DNA of 62,535 bases from positions 1 through 62,535 of the forward strand of contig JAJDBR010000040.1 in NCBI GenBank assembly GCA_029261275.1, in the 5' to 3' direction. A program made the translations under genes and the position numbers. The stretch is from Nitrospirales bacterium. GTDB taxonomy: Bacteria; Nitrospirota; Nitrospiria; Nitrospirales; UBA8639. Below the pieces are notes generated by a model. The model saw nothing but the letters and a program-made list of their open reading frames with translations. It had not been told where the DNA came from and ran no database searches. This document shows, piece by piece, positions 1 to 9,231 of the stretch; the stretch's first letter is position 1; each line of letters opens with the position of its first letter.

Positions 1-3
1 TTC

Positions 4-1104
4 TTATTGGATTTGCCCATCCATATCCACCATTTTGACTGTCCAATTCGTGGCATCCCGAAGTTCGGCCATTTCTTTTGATGTGTCGTAAATGAGCCAC
101 ACGTTTTTTTCTAATTCCCTGATGGGTGGAATCGAGTCTTCATTTCGAAGTTTCCCTAAACTCCAGACGACTTCGGTGAGAACTGGAAAATCAATGTCGT
201 CAGATGTTTTCATTTTTTTTAAATTTTCGATGAGGTAGTCCAGGATAGGTGGGGTAATCGTGGGATCACCTGTATGGGCTCCTATGTTTCCTAATCCTTT
301 GGCGGCGGCTGCTCGAATAGGTGATTCGGTATGGGTTTGAAAGACTTCCGTCAGCAACGGAATGGCGTCGCTTCCGCTTGCTGCAAGAGCCATGATGGCG
401 GGTTCTGCCAATTCTGGGTCGTGAATAAATTCTTGGAGGTAGGGGAACGCCTCATGCGATTGCATCTCAGGAAGTAGCGATAAGATCATTAATTTTCGTG
501 CCTTTGGCGTTTTGGGATCTTGGAGTAATGTGAAGAGGCGACTGTCGTGTCTCCATTCGGCGGCGAGCATAATTGGAAAATCAAAGACTTCCAGGCGTTC
601 AGCTAATTGTGCGATAGCATATGGCCCAGATTTTTGGGAATTCGCCGCCTTGGCTGCGCTGACAGGATCCTCAAAGTCAGTTCGAGCTTCTTTCTGCCAA
701 CCAAGGTCCCGCCCACTCAAGCGGTAGGTAAATAGACAGGCTGGCCCTGTCCACAAACGAGCGGGGGAATCCAAATGTTCCGCATCACCCCCTGCACGAG
801 TGGTCCCTGACCATTTTTTCCGTTCTTCACATTTCACCATCAGCATGACATCCGATGGTTCTTCCCGAGTGGTGACAACTTGATAGCCCAGGTTGGTTAG
901 CCGTTCTTGGATAATGTCCTGAATTGTTTGGCCATCACCTTTTCCTCGTTCTGTTAACGCCAAGACCTTTACCCAAATCGTATTAATGGCCTGAAGCTGA
1001 ATCTTTTGTTCAGGCGTGAAATAGGTCCGGCGGGCAAATCCTTCTGAGACCACCATTCCAAGACACAAGATGACCAGTACGGCACTGACAATACAAGCCC
1101 GCAT
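4..1104 (-). CDS. Secreted HEAT-repeat protein (copy 1)
   Basis: A 366-residue protein of unknown function. Residues 1-24 form a signal peptide (short basic start, hydrophobic core, cleavage probably near GFARR). Residues about 30-180 are an uncharacterised alpha/beta segment with a VKCEERK motif; residues about 185-345 are helical pairs of HEAT type, recognisable by ALAASGSDAIPLL and RAAAAKGLGNIG. HEAT repeats are protein-protein scaffolds, so a periplasmic or secreted scaffold role is inferred. The neighbouring gene 41 bp upstream (1146-2273) encodes a paralogue with the same layout, so the two arose by tandem duplication and probably share a transcript. The ATG start at 1104 gives the signal peptide directly. 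Confidence 0.75.
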   Translation of the reverse strand: MRACIVSAVLVILCLGMVVSEGFARRTYFTPEQKIQLQAINTIWVKVLALTERGKGDGQTIQDIIQERLTNLGYQVVTTREEPSDVMLMVKCEERKKWSGTTRAGGDAEHLDSPARLWTGPACLFTYRLSGRDLGWQKEARTDFEDPVSAAKAANSQKSGPYAIAQLAERLEVFDFPIMLAAEWRHDSRLFTLLQDPKTPKARKLMILSLLPEMQSHEAFPYLQEFIHDPELAEPAIMALAASGSDAIPLLTEVFQTHTESPIRAAAAKGLGNIGAHTGDPTITPPILDYLIENLKKMKTSDDIDFPVLTEVVWSLGKLRNEDSIPPIRELEKNVWLIYDTSKEMAELRDATNWTVKMVDMDGQIQ

Positions 1105-1145
1105 TGTGACCTCCTCAGAGACTGTCCATTGATGTATAAATGGTA

Positions 1146-2273
1146 TTAACTGACATGCCCATCTAGGTCTAATTGTTTATACGTCCAACTCGTGGCTTCC
1201 CTGAGTTCTGCCATTTCTTTGGAGGTGTCAAAAATTAACCAGACTTTTTCTTGTAGTTCGCCGATGGGCTTGAGGGAGGACTCCCATCGTGTTTTTCCAA
1301 TCGCCCAGACTACTTCGGTCAAGAGTGGAAAGTCGATATCTTCAGAAGTTTTGAGTTGAGGTAAAATGGTTGAGACATAATGGACCAGTGGAGGAATGGT
1401 GCGGGGGTCTCCGGTCTTGGCAGCAAGGGTGCCTAATGTTTTGGCTGCTGCGGCTCTCATAGGTGATTGTGTGCTGGTTTGAAAAAAGTCGATTAATAAT
1501 GGAATAGAATCAATCCCTGCTCCCGCCAGAGCATTGAGGGTTTCTTGTTGCAGATCGGTTGATTCAAGGAGTTGTGTTAATTTGGGTAACGCTTCTTCAG
1601 CATGCAATTCACTTAAAACGGACAGAATTTTTACCTTACGCAGCTTTGGAGTGTGTGGGTGCTCTAAAAGCTGAAGCAATCGATCAACTTGTCCCCACTC
1701 GGCAGAAAGAAGGATGGGGAAATCATATTCTGCGAGGCGTAGATTCAGTTGCGTCATGGCATAATCCCCCGCCTTCGCAACCTTCGCTTGTTGAGCGGCT
1801 TGTGTGGCGTCGGAAAATGACGTGCGAATCTCTTTCTTCCATTCTAGGTCTCGATGATTCAATTGATAGGTTAAAAGGCAAGCTGGCCCTTTCCAGAGCC
1901 GATCTGGGGCATCGGCTAGTTCGACGTCTCCACCCGTAGCGGACGTTCCTGTCAACGTCTTACGTTCTTCACATTTTACTTTAAATTCAATGTCATGCGG
2001 CTTGGCTGCGTCAGTAACTACCGTATAGTGGAGTTCTTCCAGCCGAGTGGTAATGGTTTTCAGGAAAGGCGTGTAATCCGCTGGCCCTTTTTCCGTTAAA
2101 GCTAAGACTCTAACAAGCACGGAATTAGCGCTGGCCAATTGTGATTGCTGCTCAGGAGTCAGATGGATTCTTCTCGCTTCTGTTGAAGCAAAGCTTAGAC
2201 AAATTATCGTTCCAACGAGGGCAATGATCCAGCTTTTCTTTGGATAGTTCTTTTGATAAGGAGAATGTTCCAT
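1146..2273 (-). CDS. Secreted HEAT-repeat protein (copy 2)
   Basis: A 375-residue paralogue of the gene at 4-1104. A hydrophobic signal segment lies at about residues 14-33 after a basic start (KNYPKKSW). It is followed by the same conserved features: the TPEQ..QL segment, VKCEERK, the SxFSDA-type segment and C-terminal HEAT units with RAAAAKTLGTLAAKTGDP and TEVVWAIGK. The near-identical ending (DTSKEMAELREAT) shows clear common ancestry with copy 1. It is the promoter-proximal gene of the pair. Function unknown; a scaffold role is inferred only from the HEAT fold. Confidence 0.75.
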   Translation of the reverse strand: MEHSPYQKNYPKKSWIIALVGTIICLSFASTEARRIHLTPEQQSQLASANSVLVRVLALTEKGPADYTPFLKTITTRLEELHYTVVTDAAKPHDIEFKVKCEERKTLTGTSATGGDVELADAPDRLWKGPACLLTYQLNHRDLEWKKEIRTSFSDATQAAQQAKVAKAGDYAMTQLNLRLAEYDFPILLSAEWGQVDRLLQLLEHPHTPKLRKVKILSVLSELHAEEALPKLTQLLESTDLQQETLNALAGAGIDSIPLLIDFFQTSTQSPMRAAAAKTLGTLAAKTGDPRTIPPLVHYVSTILPQLKTSEDIDFPLLTEVVWAIGKTRWESSLKPIGELQEKVWLIFDTSKEMAELREATSWTYKQLDLDGHVS

Positions 2274-2482
2274 GGGAAAGAACCTCCTTGAATGGGAAAA
2301 GAAAGAAACGGCTACAAAGGCATGACGCTACAAATGAATCGATTGCTCACAATATACCCTTCCCAGAGAGAGGGGATCAAGAATGGGATTTGGTATGCGA
2401 ACCTTGAACTCCCAACAATCGATACCGTTGATTCCCTAATGAATCAGTTGAACCCATGCGAGGCTCCGGCTATACTCGCCCC

Positions 2483-3295
2483 ATGATCCAGAACCCAAAA
2501 ATTGCCTTTCTTGGTGCGGGGAATATGGCGGAAGCCTTGGTGGCGGGCATTGTTCAAGGCAAGCTGACTACTCCGGATTACCTTCTTGCCGCCGATATTT
2601 CCCAGGCGAGATTGGACCATCTTCAAGAACGCTATCACGTTCAGGTGGGTTCAAAGAATTCTGATGCTGTCTTGTGGGCTGATGTTATTATTCTCTGCGT
2701 AAAACCTCAGGTGATGGATGAAGTTTTAACTGATATTCAAGCGTATTTGTCACAAAAACAGCTCGTCATTTCTGTGGCAGCCGGATTTCCCCTCAAAAAC
2801 ATCCAGTCCAAAATTGACCAAGCCATTCCTCTTGTTCGTGTGATGCCTAACACTCCTGCTGTTATCCAAGAAGGTGTCACGGCCATATCAGGCTGTCATG
2901 GACTTTCTATTGACCATTTGGAAATGGCAACAAAGATTTTTGAATCGGTCGGAAAAGTTGTGGTGGTGGATGAATCCTTATTGGATGCGGTGACGGGTCT
3001 CAGTGGTAGTGGGCCAGCGTATGTCTATTTGGCCATTGAAGCTCTGATTGATGGAGGTGTGAGGGTAGGTCTTCCGCGAAAGGTGGCCCATGTCTTAGCA
3101 GTCCAAACCGTTCTTGGCGCGGCGAAAATGGTGAGTGAGACCGGCGAGCATCCAGCAGTACTAAAAGACCGGGTCACTTCCCCTGGTGGAACGACCATTG
3201 CAGGCTTGCAGCGGCTAGAAGAAGGTGGATTGCGGGCGACGCTTATTGAAGCTGTTGAAGCGGCTGCCCATCGATCCCAGGAGCTGGGAACATAA
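2483..3295 (+). CDS. proC: Pyrroline-5-carboxylate reductase
   Basis: Catalyses the last step of proline synthesis, reducing 1-pyrroline-5-carboxylate with NAD(P)H in the cytoplasm. The 270-residue product has the family length. The N-terminal Rossmann motif FLGAGNMAEAL binds the dinucleotide; VKPQVMDEVL and RVMPNTPAVIQEG are typical of the family; the C-terminal dimerisation/catalytic domain carries LSGSGPAYVYLAIEAL and the signature TSPGGTTIAGL. The ATG at 2483 was preferred to an in-frame start at 2456 because the Rossmann strand begins right after it. It stands alone, divergent from the HEAT genes. Confidence 0.96.
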   Translation: MIQNPKIAFLGAGNMAEALVAGIVQGKLTTPDYLLAADISQARLDHLQERYHVQVGSKNSDAVLWADVIILCVKPQVMDEVLTDIQAYLSQKQLVISVAAGFPLKNIQSKIDQAIPLVRVMPNTPAVIQEGVTAISGCHGLSIDHLEMATKIFESVGKVVVVDESLLDAVTGLSGSGPAYVYLAIEALIDGGVRVGLPRKVAHVLAVQTVLGAAKMVSETGEHPAVLKDRVTSPGGTTIAGLQRLEEGGLRATLIEAVEAAAHRSQELGT

Positions 3296-3368
3296 TGTTC
3301 ATTGATTCGAAAGATTCAATTTCTAGGATCCAGAGTGAAATCCTATTCATTCCAGAAAGGAATCGACG

Positions 3369-3566
3369 ATGCAATATTGGGTGAAAGTTGTGTTTGTAGA
3401 TAATAAAGAGGTCGAATTTAAAGATGCGGTTCGACACACCATTAGTGATGATATGGAAATTCTAGAAATTGATACCCCCAAGGAAGTCACGATTATTCCA
3501 CTCAAACAAATTAAATATTTTTCTTGTGATGCCACGGTCTTTTCCAGTCAACATGCTAAATCCTAA
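3369..3566 (+). CDS. Small hypothetical protein
   Basis: A 65-residue protein, not assigned to a family. It reads as a compact beta-rich protein: YWVKVVFVDNKEVEF at the start, then DDMEILEID and VTIIPLKQIKYFSC. The pattern of paired strands with acidic turns resembles small regulatory beta proteins, but no catalytic motif is seen. A ribosome-binding site (AAAGGAA) precedes the ATG by about 7 bases, and it lies 73 bp downstream of proC, so co-transcription is possible. Confidence 0.6.
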   Translation: MQYWVKVVFVDNKEVEFKDAVRHTISDDMEILEIDTPKEVTIIPLKQIKYFSCDATVFSSQHAKS

Positions 3567-3876
3567 ATAAGGGTCTTGGGGGAGAGGCTTAATATCCTCG
3601 TGAGGATGTCCGAAAATATTAGTCAGGGGAAATTGTGAGAAATTGACTGATCTTTCTGTGAAAGAGGCCTGTTTATCTCAATTCCCTTGATGTTGTTGAT
3701 TTTTAAGTAAAAAAAACGATTTTCTTTGAAGGTAATGAAACGCCAAGCTGAAAAAGGCTTGTATGCATTTCTGGCATGTGAGACTATAATGGATTGTGCC
3801 TTGAATCCTTATCAGTTTGTTTCATGTCGTTATTTCCATTGAGTAGAGAAAGAAGGATTTTAATGGAGTTGGAGAC
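3567..3876. other. Intergenic region upstream of the lytic transglycosylase
   Basis: About 310 bp without a credible gene. A short perfect hairpin (ATCCTC-GT-GAGGAT, near 3593-3606) lies at its left and could end the proC transcript or be a processing site; it has no T-run. The rest is AT-rich and probably holds the promoter of the gene at 3880. Confidence 0.4.
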
Positions 3877-3879
3877 GTG

Positions 3880-4614
3880 ATGAATACTCTTAAGTCTCTT
3901 GTTCAACAACTACTTCTTCTTGTCCTTGTGATTGGAGGACTTTTGTTGGTTTGGGAGATTCCCCATTATGAAGGCAATGCACTTTCTCATAAAGATCAAG
4001 TGCTTCAGTTAGGCAATCATCTACCGCCCTATGAAATCAGAACCTTTCTCAAGCATATCACCACGCGTTTGCCAAATTATCGTGAAGAGTTTCAACAAGC
4101 CGAGGGAAAAACTGGAATTTCCTGGGTCTTGTTGGCTTCGATGTCTTATCAGGAGTCCAAATGGAATCGGCATGCGATCAGCCCAACTGGTGTTCGCGGT
4201 CTTATGATGTTGACCCGATCAACTGCGGCAGATTTGGGCATTCAGAACCGATTGGATCCAAAGAAAAGCATTGAAGGGGGAGCTCGCTATTTAGCTCATT
4301 TGCACCAACGCGTACCAAAAGATATCCGTCAGTCAGATCGTCTATTTGTGGCATTGGCTGCCTACAACGTTGGACTTGGACATATTCGGGATGCTCGGAT
4401 TCTTGCGAAACGTCTTGGAAAGAATGAGCAACAATGGGAAAGCTTGCGGGAGGTACTTCCTCTCCTGGCTAAGAAAAAGTATTACCAGGATCTTCCTTAT
4501 CGCTATGCGCGGGGATGGGAACCCGTCCAATATGTCAAGCGAATACGCGAATATGAAAAAATACTCGATCAAATTGTGAAGCAGGAAAAAAGAAAGGCGC
4601 TTGTAGAAATCTAA
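3880..4614 (+). CDS. Membrane-anchored lytic transglycosylase (SLT family)
   Basis: Cleaves the MurNAc-GlcNAc bond of peptidoglycan. The product (about 244 residues) starts with a single membrane anchor or uncleaved signal at residues 5-27 (LLLLVLVIGGLLLVWEI). The soluble-lytic-transglycosylase domain follows: ASMSYQESKWN contains the catalytic Glu, then SPTGVRGLMML, STAADLG, IEGGARYLAHL and ALAAYNVGLGHI, all in canonical SLT order. The domain resembles the C-terminal half of MltF, but the usual N-terminal solute-binding-like domain is absent. A GTG at 3877 in the same frame is an alternative start; GGAG lies just upstream. A hairpin terminator follows. Confidence 0.9.
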   Translation: MNTLKSLVQQLLLLVLVIGGLLLVWEIPHYEGNALSHKDQVLQLGNHLPPYEIRTFLKHITTRLPNYREEFQQAEGKTGISWVLLASMSYQESKWNRHAISPTGVRGLMMLTRSTAADLGIQNRLDPKKSIEGGARYLAHLHQRVPKDIRQSDRLFVALAAYNVGLGHIRDARILAKRLGKNEQQWESLREVLPLLAKKKYYQDLPYRYARGWEPVQYVKRIREYEKILDQIVKQEKRKALVEI

Positions 4615-4617
4615 ACT

Positions 4618-4641
4618 ATCCTCTCCCTTTAATGAGAGGAT
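4618..4641 (+). terminator. Putative intrinsic terminator
   Basis: Hairpin with stem TCCTCTC / GAGAGGA and loop CCTTTAAT directly after the stop codon of the lytic transglycosylase, followed by a T/C-rich stretch. The tail is not a clean T-run, so termination strength is uncertain. Confidence 0.5.
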
Positions 4642-4783
4642 TCTTCCTCTCATTTCCCCCCACTCAATCTAAATTCTTGGTTACAGAAATATTCTGTCGT
4701 CTGAACAGAATCCCCATTAGATTCACTATTCTAGGGAATAGACGGTCCTGTCTGGATGAACGAGAAGAAACTGAAAAATTTGA

Positions 4784-5788
4784 TTAGTTCGAAGTAACCC
4801 CAAGGGGGTCGTTTGGGCTTGCGCGTTCGATTGTGAGCGCTTGGTCGTTGGCGAGCACTTCAGCTTTGATCCGATCTCCATAATCAAAGGCTTCAGAAAT
4901 GTTTGTTTTTGGTGTGATTTCGATCCGGATTTCTCCTCGTTCCCCTCGGACAATGTACAAATCGCCATCCACCATTAAGACCTCGGCCACAATAGTACGA
5001 ATAGAAGGCTTCAACTCGACCTGAGGTTCAGATGCCATATTTTCAGAGGGTGTTGGGGTTTTTGTTGTCGTTGGGGTACTAGGAATAGGAGACGTTGACG
5101 TACTTGACGCAGCCGGTGCTGCTTCCTTCTGAATACCTGTTAGTTCGTCTTCCTTGGCTCGAACGACGGAAAGTGCTTTGTCTGCGGGTGTGACACGAGC
5201 TTTAATTCTGTCGCCAAATTTAAAGTCTTCACTTAATTCTGTCTTGGGTGTGATTTCAATTTGAGTTTCGCCACGTTCGCTTCGAACAATGTAAAAGCTG
5301 CCATCCACCATGAGGATGTCCGCAATGATCACACGGACTTCAGGCACTTGATATTCTTGATAGAGGGGTGACCGAATTGAAGCCTCTTCAGAAGTCGGGG
5401 ATGTCTCTTGCGTTGATGTCGGTTCTGGGGGCACGTTGGTCGTGACCGCAATCGGTTCATCAGGTGCTGCTCGAGTAATGGTGAGGGCCACATCGTTGGG
5501 TAACAAGATGGCTTTAATGCGATCTCCAAACATAAATTCCTCGGAAATCTTTGTGTCAGGAGTGACTTCTATACGGATCTCTCCTCGTTCCCCTCGTACG
5601 ATATGGAAGTCTCCCTCAATCTCTAATACCTCCGCGACAACGGTCCTTGTTTTCGGAGCAGAAATAGCTTGGAGGTCATCTTCAGCAAGGAGAAGACTAT
5701 TTAAACCATTTAACAACAGTAGACAAATGAAGAGAGATGCGACTCGTGAAGGAAAAAAACAGGGTGTGACCATGCTCATGGTGCCCAC
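4784..5788 (-). CDS. Secreted protein with three tandem copies of a DGxxYIVRGERGE module
   Basis: A 334-residue exported protein of unknown function. A signal peptide spans about residues 6-35 (VASLFICLLLLNGLNSLLLA). Three homologous modules of about 60 residues follow, each with VDG-(D/S)-(L/F)YIVR-ERGE, IEITPKT, FGDRIKA and a final ALTI-RA segment; the first begins near residue 47, the second near 150 and the third near 263. They are joined by Pro/Thr/Ser-rich linkers (PSTPTTTKTPTPSE). The strand pattern suggests small beta barrels of OB type, but this is inference. Copies 1 and 3 are most alike, pointing to internal duplication. An in-frame ATG five codons downstream may be the true start. 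Confidence 0.7.
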   Translation of the reverse strand: MGTMSMVTPCFFPSRVASLFICLLLLNGLNSLLLAEDDLQAISAPKTRTVVAEVLEIEGDFHIVRGERGEIRIEVTPDTKISEEFMFGDRIKAILLPNDVALTITRAAPDEPIAVTTNVPPEPTSTQETSPTSEEASIRSPLYQEYQVPEVRVIIADILMVDGSFYIVRSERGETQIEITPKTELSEDFKFGDRIKARVTPADKALSVVRAKEDELTGIQKEAAPAASSTSTSPIPSTPTTTKTPTPSENMASEPQVELKPSIRTIVAEVLMVDGDLYIVRGERGEIRIEITPKTNISEAFDYGDRIKAEVLANDQALTIERASPNDPLGVTSN

Positions 5789-5845
5789 TTGGAAGGTTTT
5801 AGTTCGTCACAGGGAACAAAAGTATGTCCTGTATTGGGAATAATA

Positions 5846-5893
5846 TGGTGCCGAGGCACAGAATCGAACTGTGGACACCAGCCTTTTCAGGGC
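5846..5893 (-). repeat. tRNA-Phe(GAA) 3'-half remnant, att copy 1
   Basis: Read on the minus strand this is the 3' half of a tRNA: anticodon arm CAGCC-CTGAAAA-GGCTG (anticodon GAA, Phe), T arm CACAG-TTCGATT-CTGTG, acceptor 3' strand CCTCGGC, discriminator A and encoded CCA. The 5' half is missing: no GCCGAGG or D arm lies upstream, so it is not a working tRNA. Bases 5847-5893 are identical to 19560-19606. Such 3'-end duplications mark integration by tyrosine recombinases into a tRNA gene. Confidence 0.85.
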
Positions 5894-6776
5894 TGTGCAG
5901 GTCCCCAATACAACACCAAAGTTATTCAAAAAATGACATATTCAATGCTCAGCAATATCAATGAGTTAGCTAGGGCATGCCCGTACCCCTTGAGAGTTTT
6001 GGGGAGGAATTTTACTCATTGACTAGCTGAGTATACCAGGTGATCCTGGAATGAAATCAAGTAGTGAGAAATGGGCTGTCCAACCTCGGATGGGGTGGAT
6101 TGAGATTCCAAGGCCTTATGGTTAAATGAACGCTGAGAGGAAAAGGCCGAGAACAGATATGCCGATGAGAATGAGTGGGAAGCAGTACGCCATAATCATA
6201 GAAATACCACAAATTCTTGATGAACTTGAGATTCTCTGTTGTGTTGATCGTATTTTAAATCCTTCAGTAGCATCGCCCAATGGTCCATTTTTCAGGTTTG
6301 TCGCAAATAACTCACCAAGACGAAAAAGTATGACGGATGTTTGCGCCACGCGGCGGGGGCGTAAAACAATGGGGGCTCCAAGAATCTGAACACCTTGATA
6401 AGTGGATACGTGCCCACAGCATTGCCAAGATAATGCCAACTTTTCAAGGAACGTAAAATGAAGAGAATGAAGAGACAACTTCGTCGCAAACACTCACCTG
6501 CGTTTAAATCAAATGTGCCCCTGCTGCAGTCAAAGGTGAACACACCATGGCTGCCAGATCTCTCAGCGCAAATACCTAAACAGTCTTGTCGAAAAAGAGC
6601 ATTGACTTATCAGGAGGCTCATGTAATCAATGTTAGTATTCAAAGACATTCATGAAGCCTGATCATTATTTTGTCTTGGGTCCAAATTCTGCCGCCAATC
6701 GTGCATAACTCATTCCAAATCACAATTGTTGAACGTCTCGGGGCTTTCTTTTCCGTATTCTCTACTCTTTAAGCGC
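5894..6776. other. Decayed region right of att copy 1
   Basis: About 880 bp without an intact gene. Between 6122 and 6543 the minus strand carries two overlapping frames that together look like the end of a membrane-associated protein broken by a frameshift: one frame gives YLGNAVGTYPLIKVFRFLEP, the next continues to a hydrophobic C terminus (YCFPLILIGISVLGLFLSAF). I cannot name the family. The rest, up to the next gene, shows no feature I can support except its probable promoter. Confidence 0.35.
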
Positions 6777-8420
6777 ATGTCTACGTCTCCCTTTCGTCTG
6801 TGGCCCTTCTGTTGTCCGAACCGCTATTTGATGGTGAGCTTGGTCCTACTCGTGCTCATGACGTCATCCACACTGTATGAAGTTGGGGACTGGGACTTTT
6901 GGGAACACAGTGCTGTTGTTAAGGAGTTAGCCACACATCCACTATCGCCGCAGCATCCGCTATTTAAACTAAACGAACCCCATGCTTTTTATTCTCCTTA
7001 TCTGCTCTTCGTCGGATTGCTCGCTCGATTGAGCTCCCTCAATCCAATTGACGCTCTCGCGATGGCGGGCCTATTCAATCTTTTACTATTCCTTATAAGT
7101 TTTCGCCTATTCATTCATTATTTTTTTAATAAGTTTCATGATGCGATCGCCTTTTACGGGTTAATTCTCATTCTGTTTTTATGGCCCGCTTCGGCTTTGG
7201 ATTGGAGTGGCTTTATACACTTTAAAATTCTGCGTTGGGTTTTGCCGTATCCCTCAACCTTTGTGATCGGTCTCACTTTTTTGATCTTTTCTCTTTATCA
7301 TTTTGCGTTGAATAAAACGAACCGACCTCTAATTCTCCTCACAGGATTACTTTTAGCTGTGGCCATCCTTACACATCCACCAACTGCTGTGGTCACGTGT
7401 ATTGGCATACTGGCCATCTCCCTACACTTTTACAATATTATTGGGTTCCGGGCATTATTGACTGGATGGTCTCTTTTAATTGGTGTGGTTACCTTAGTGT
7501 TTCTTTGGCCATACTTTTCCTTTTTAGAACTTAGGCCCTTCTATTATAGTAACGAGTTAGGGGGGTATGGTGCCGAATTAGAGGAGTATCGTTTCGAATT
7601 AGAGGGGGACGATTTAGAGGAGTATAGTTTTGAGTTAGAAGGAGACGACCCTCTTCCTATTTGGTATACATCGTATGCTATTTGGCCAACCCTTTTTCTG
7701 CTGCCTTTTGCCCTGCCATTGCTGATAGCGCGTCTTAGGGTAAATCAATTCGACGCATTTTTCTTTATGTTGTGTGGGGTGGCCCTCACCTATGGTTTGG
7801 GGTATTTTGTCCTATATTTTGCAAACCTAGAGTTTCTTGGTAGGACCATTTCATTTGTTGCGATCTTTGTGCAGATCGCTTTAGCCGGACAGTTGGCTCA
7901 GTTGGAAACAGATGCCAAAGCAGGCAAACTATGGGCCTCGCTCCCAGTTATGATTTTAATAGGCGTGACCCTATGTGCTGTTGCCCTTAACGCACCAAAT
8001 AAGCTCGCTTTTTTTGACGCGTGGAAGGGGATTCAAGGATTAAAGCATCGGCACGAAGAGTTTGAACGCTTGGGTCGCCATGTCGAACAATATGATGTGA
8101 TCTTGTCGGACATTGATACTAGTTGGAAGATTCCAGCCTTCGCAGGCAAAGTCCTTGCCGCGAGTAATGGCCTCGCGTTTATCGAAGATCACGGCACCAG
8201 AGGATTCGACCAGAAGACCTTTTTCTCTAAGGGAATATCGCCTGAGGTAAAATTTTCAATTCTAAAGAAATATCAAGTCGATTATATTTTCATCAATAAA
8301 ATAAGCACTGCTGAATTACAGACATATTTTAATTTTGGAAATCTTGTCTATGAAACTAAAAATTTCCTTCTCATCAAAACGTTTCTAAGTAACGGGAAAG
8401 ACTCGGGCAACATACAATGA
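6777..8420 (+). CDS. Polytopic membrane protein, glycosyltransferase-like
   Basis: About 547 residues with some 10-11 hydrophobic segments, for example LMVSLVLLVLMTS near the start, LLFLISFRLFIHYFF, LLLAVAILTHPPTAVVTCIG and PVMILIGVTLCAVAL. An early loop has GDWDFWEHSAVVKELATHP, similar to the acidic first periplasmic loop of GT-C (dolichyl-phosphate-mannose-type) glycosyltransferases, which use lipid-linked sugars. A soluble domain follows at the C terminus (after residue about 420). Odd feature: a periplasmic or cytoplasmic loop carries a 12-residue acidic tandem repeat (LEEYRFELEGDD/LEEYSFELEGDD, 7578-7649). The ATG at 6777 was chosen over a TTG at 6726. GT-C assignment is inference. Confidence 0.65.
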   Translation: MSTSPFRLWPFCCPNRYLMVSLVLLVLMTSSTLYEVGDWDFWEHSAVVKELATHPLSPQHPLFKLNEPHAFYSPYLLFVGLLARLSSLNPIDALAMAGLFNLLLFLISFRLFIHYFFNKFHDAIAFYGLILILFLWPASALDWSGFIHFKILRWVLPYPSTFVIGLTFLIFSLYHFALNKTNRPLILLTGLLLAVAILTHPPTAVVTCIGILAISLHFYNIIGFRALLTGWSLLIGVVTLVFLWPYFSFLELRPFYYSNELGGYGAELEEYRFELEGDDLEEYSFELEGDDPLPIWYTSYAIWPTLFLLPFALPLLIARLRVNQFDAFFFMLCGVALTYGLGYFVLYFANLEFLGRTISFVAIFVQIALAGQLAQLETDAKAGKLWASLPVMILIGVTLCAVALNAPNKLAFFDAWKGIQGLKHRHEEFERLGRHVEQYDVILSDIDTSWKIPAFAGKVLAASNGLAFIEDHGTRGFDQKTFFSKGISPEVKFSILKKYQVDYIFINKISTAELQTYFNFGNLVYETKNFLLIKTFLSNGKDSGNIQ

Positions 8421-9231
8421 ATGGGCATTCGTCCTTACTACAACACGTATTCGTTTTCCCGCAACTGCCAAATCTGTTCTTTTGGATTTATTGTGACTCA
8501 ACTACCAAATGACTGTTTTCTAGAAGTGTTCTGCTAACACGCAAAGAGTTCTTCATAGATGAACAACGCGACTCCGCAGTTAACGCCAAGAAATAGGATA
8601 CGCATAGTTTTTTAGGGACAACCTCGCCTCGGTCGTTGTCCTTTTCATTGAAATATCGAATCTTTTTTGGCTCAGATATTCCTAGTTGTTGATGACATCG
8701 TAATGCCTAAGTCAGTCACGATGTCCCACACCTAAAAGACCTGATACCAATGAAGTCAACCGTCAATGATTCTGTCAGTAGCTTTCCCTCATCCCTTGGG
8801 GATGATTCCCCGGCCTTGAACATGGAGGTGCGGAGGCCATTTCTTAATATCGAATTAGATCGAAGGTTTCCCACATCTCTTCCATCCGTTAGCGCCTACA
8901 GATAATTGGAAACGTACTGAAAAAACGGAGAGCATCCGCCGCCCCTTCAACCACTGCAAAGGATGAAAATTCTTAGCCTTTCTCAGAAAGGATAGGTATG
9001 ATTTTTAGGTGACTGGTCTCTCGAGACGACTCAGGATTTCTATTGGTCTCACAATACATTGTCATTCAATCGGCAAGTAAAATGGCGTATCATCATCTTG
9101 CCGAGGCCGATAAATTCCCTAATTAGATTTTTCCACTCTTGCGTGTTGCTTTGAGAGTCATGTTGAGAAACAAAAGTAGTCTCATGACTCTAACCAAAAA
9201 TTAAAGTCAGATTGGAGAAAGAGATCAGCCA
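8421..9231. other. Intergenic region, 811 bp
   Basis: No credible coding sequence on either strand. It holds one good hairpin terminator (8615-8645, listed separately). The right end contains the leader of the GT4 gene with a GGAGAAAGAG ribosome-binding region. The length is unusual against neighbouring spacers and may be remnant DNA of rearrangement. Confidence 0.5.
8615..8645 (+). terminator. Putative intrinsic terminator
   Basis: Stem GGACAAC / GTTGTCC around a 12-base loop, followed by TTTTC. It lies about 195 bp after the membrane protein gene at 6777-8420 and could end that transcript. Confidence 0.55.

Noticed and set aside
5846-5920. Functional tRNA-Phe gene
   Set aside because: Only the anticodon arm, T arm and 3' acceptor strand are present; the D arm and the 5' acceptor strand GCCGAGG are missing, so a cloverleaf cannot form.
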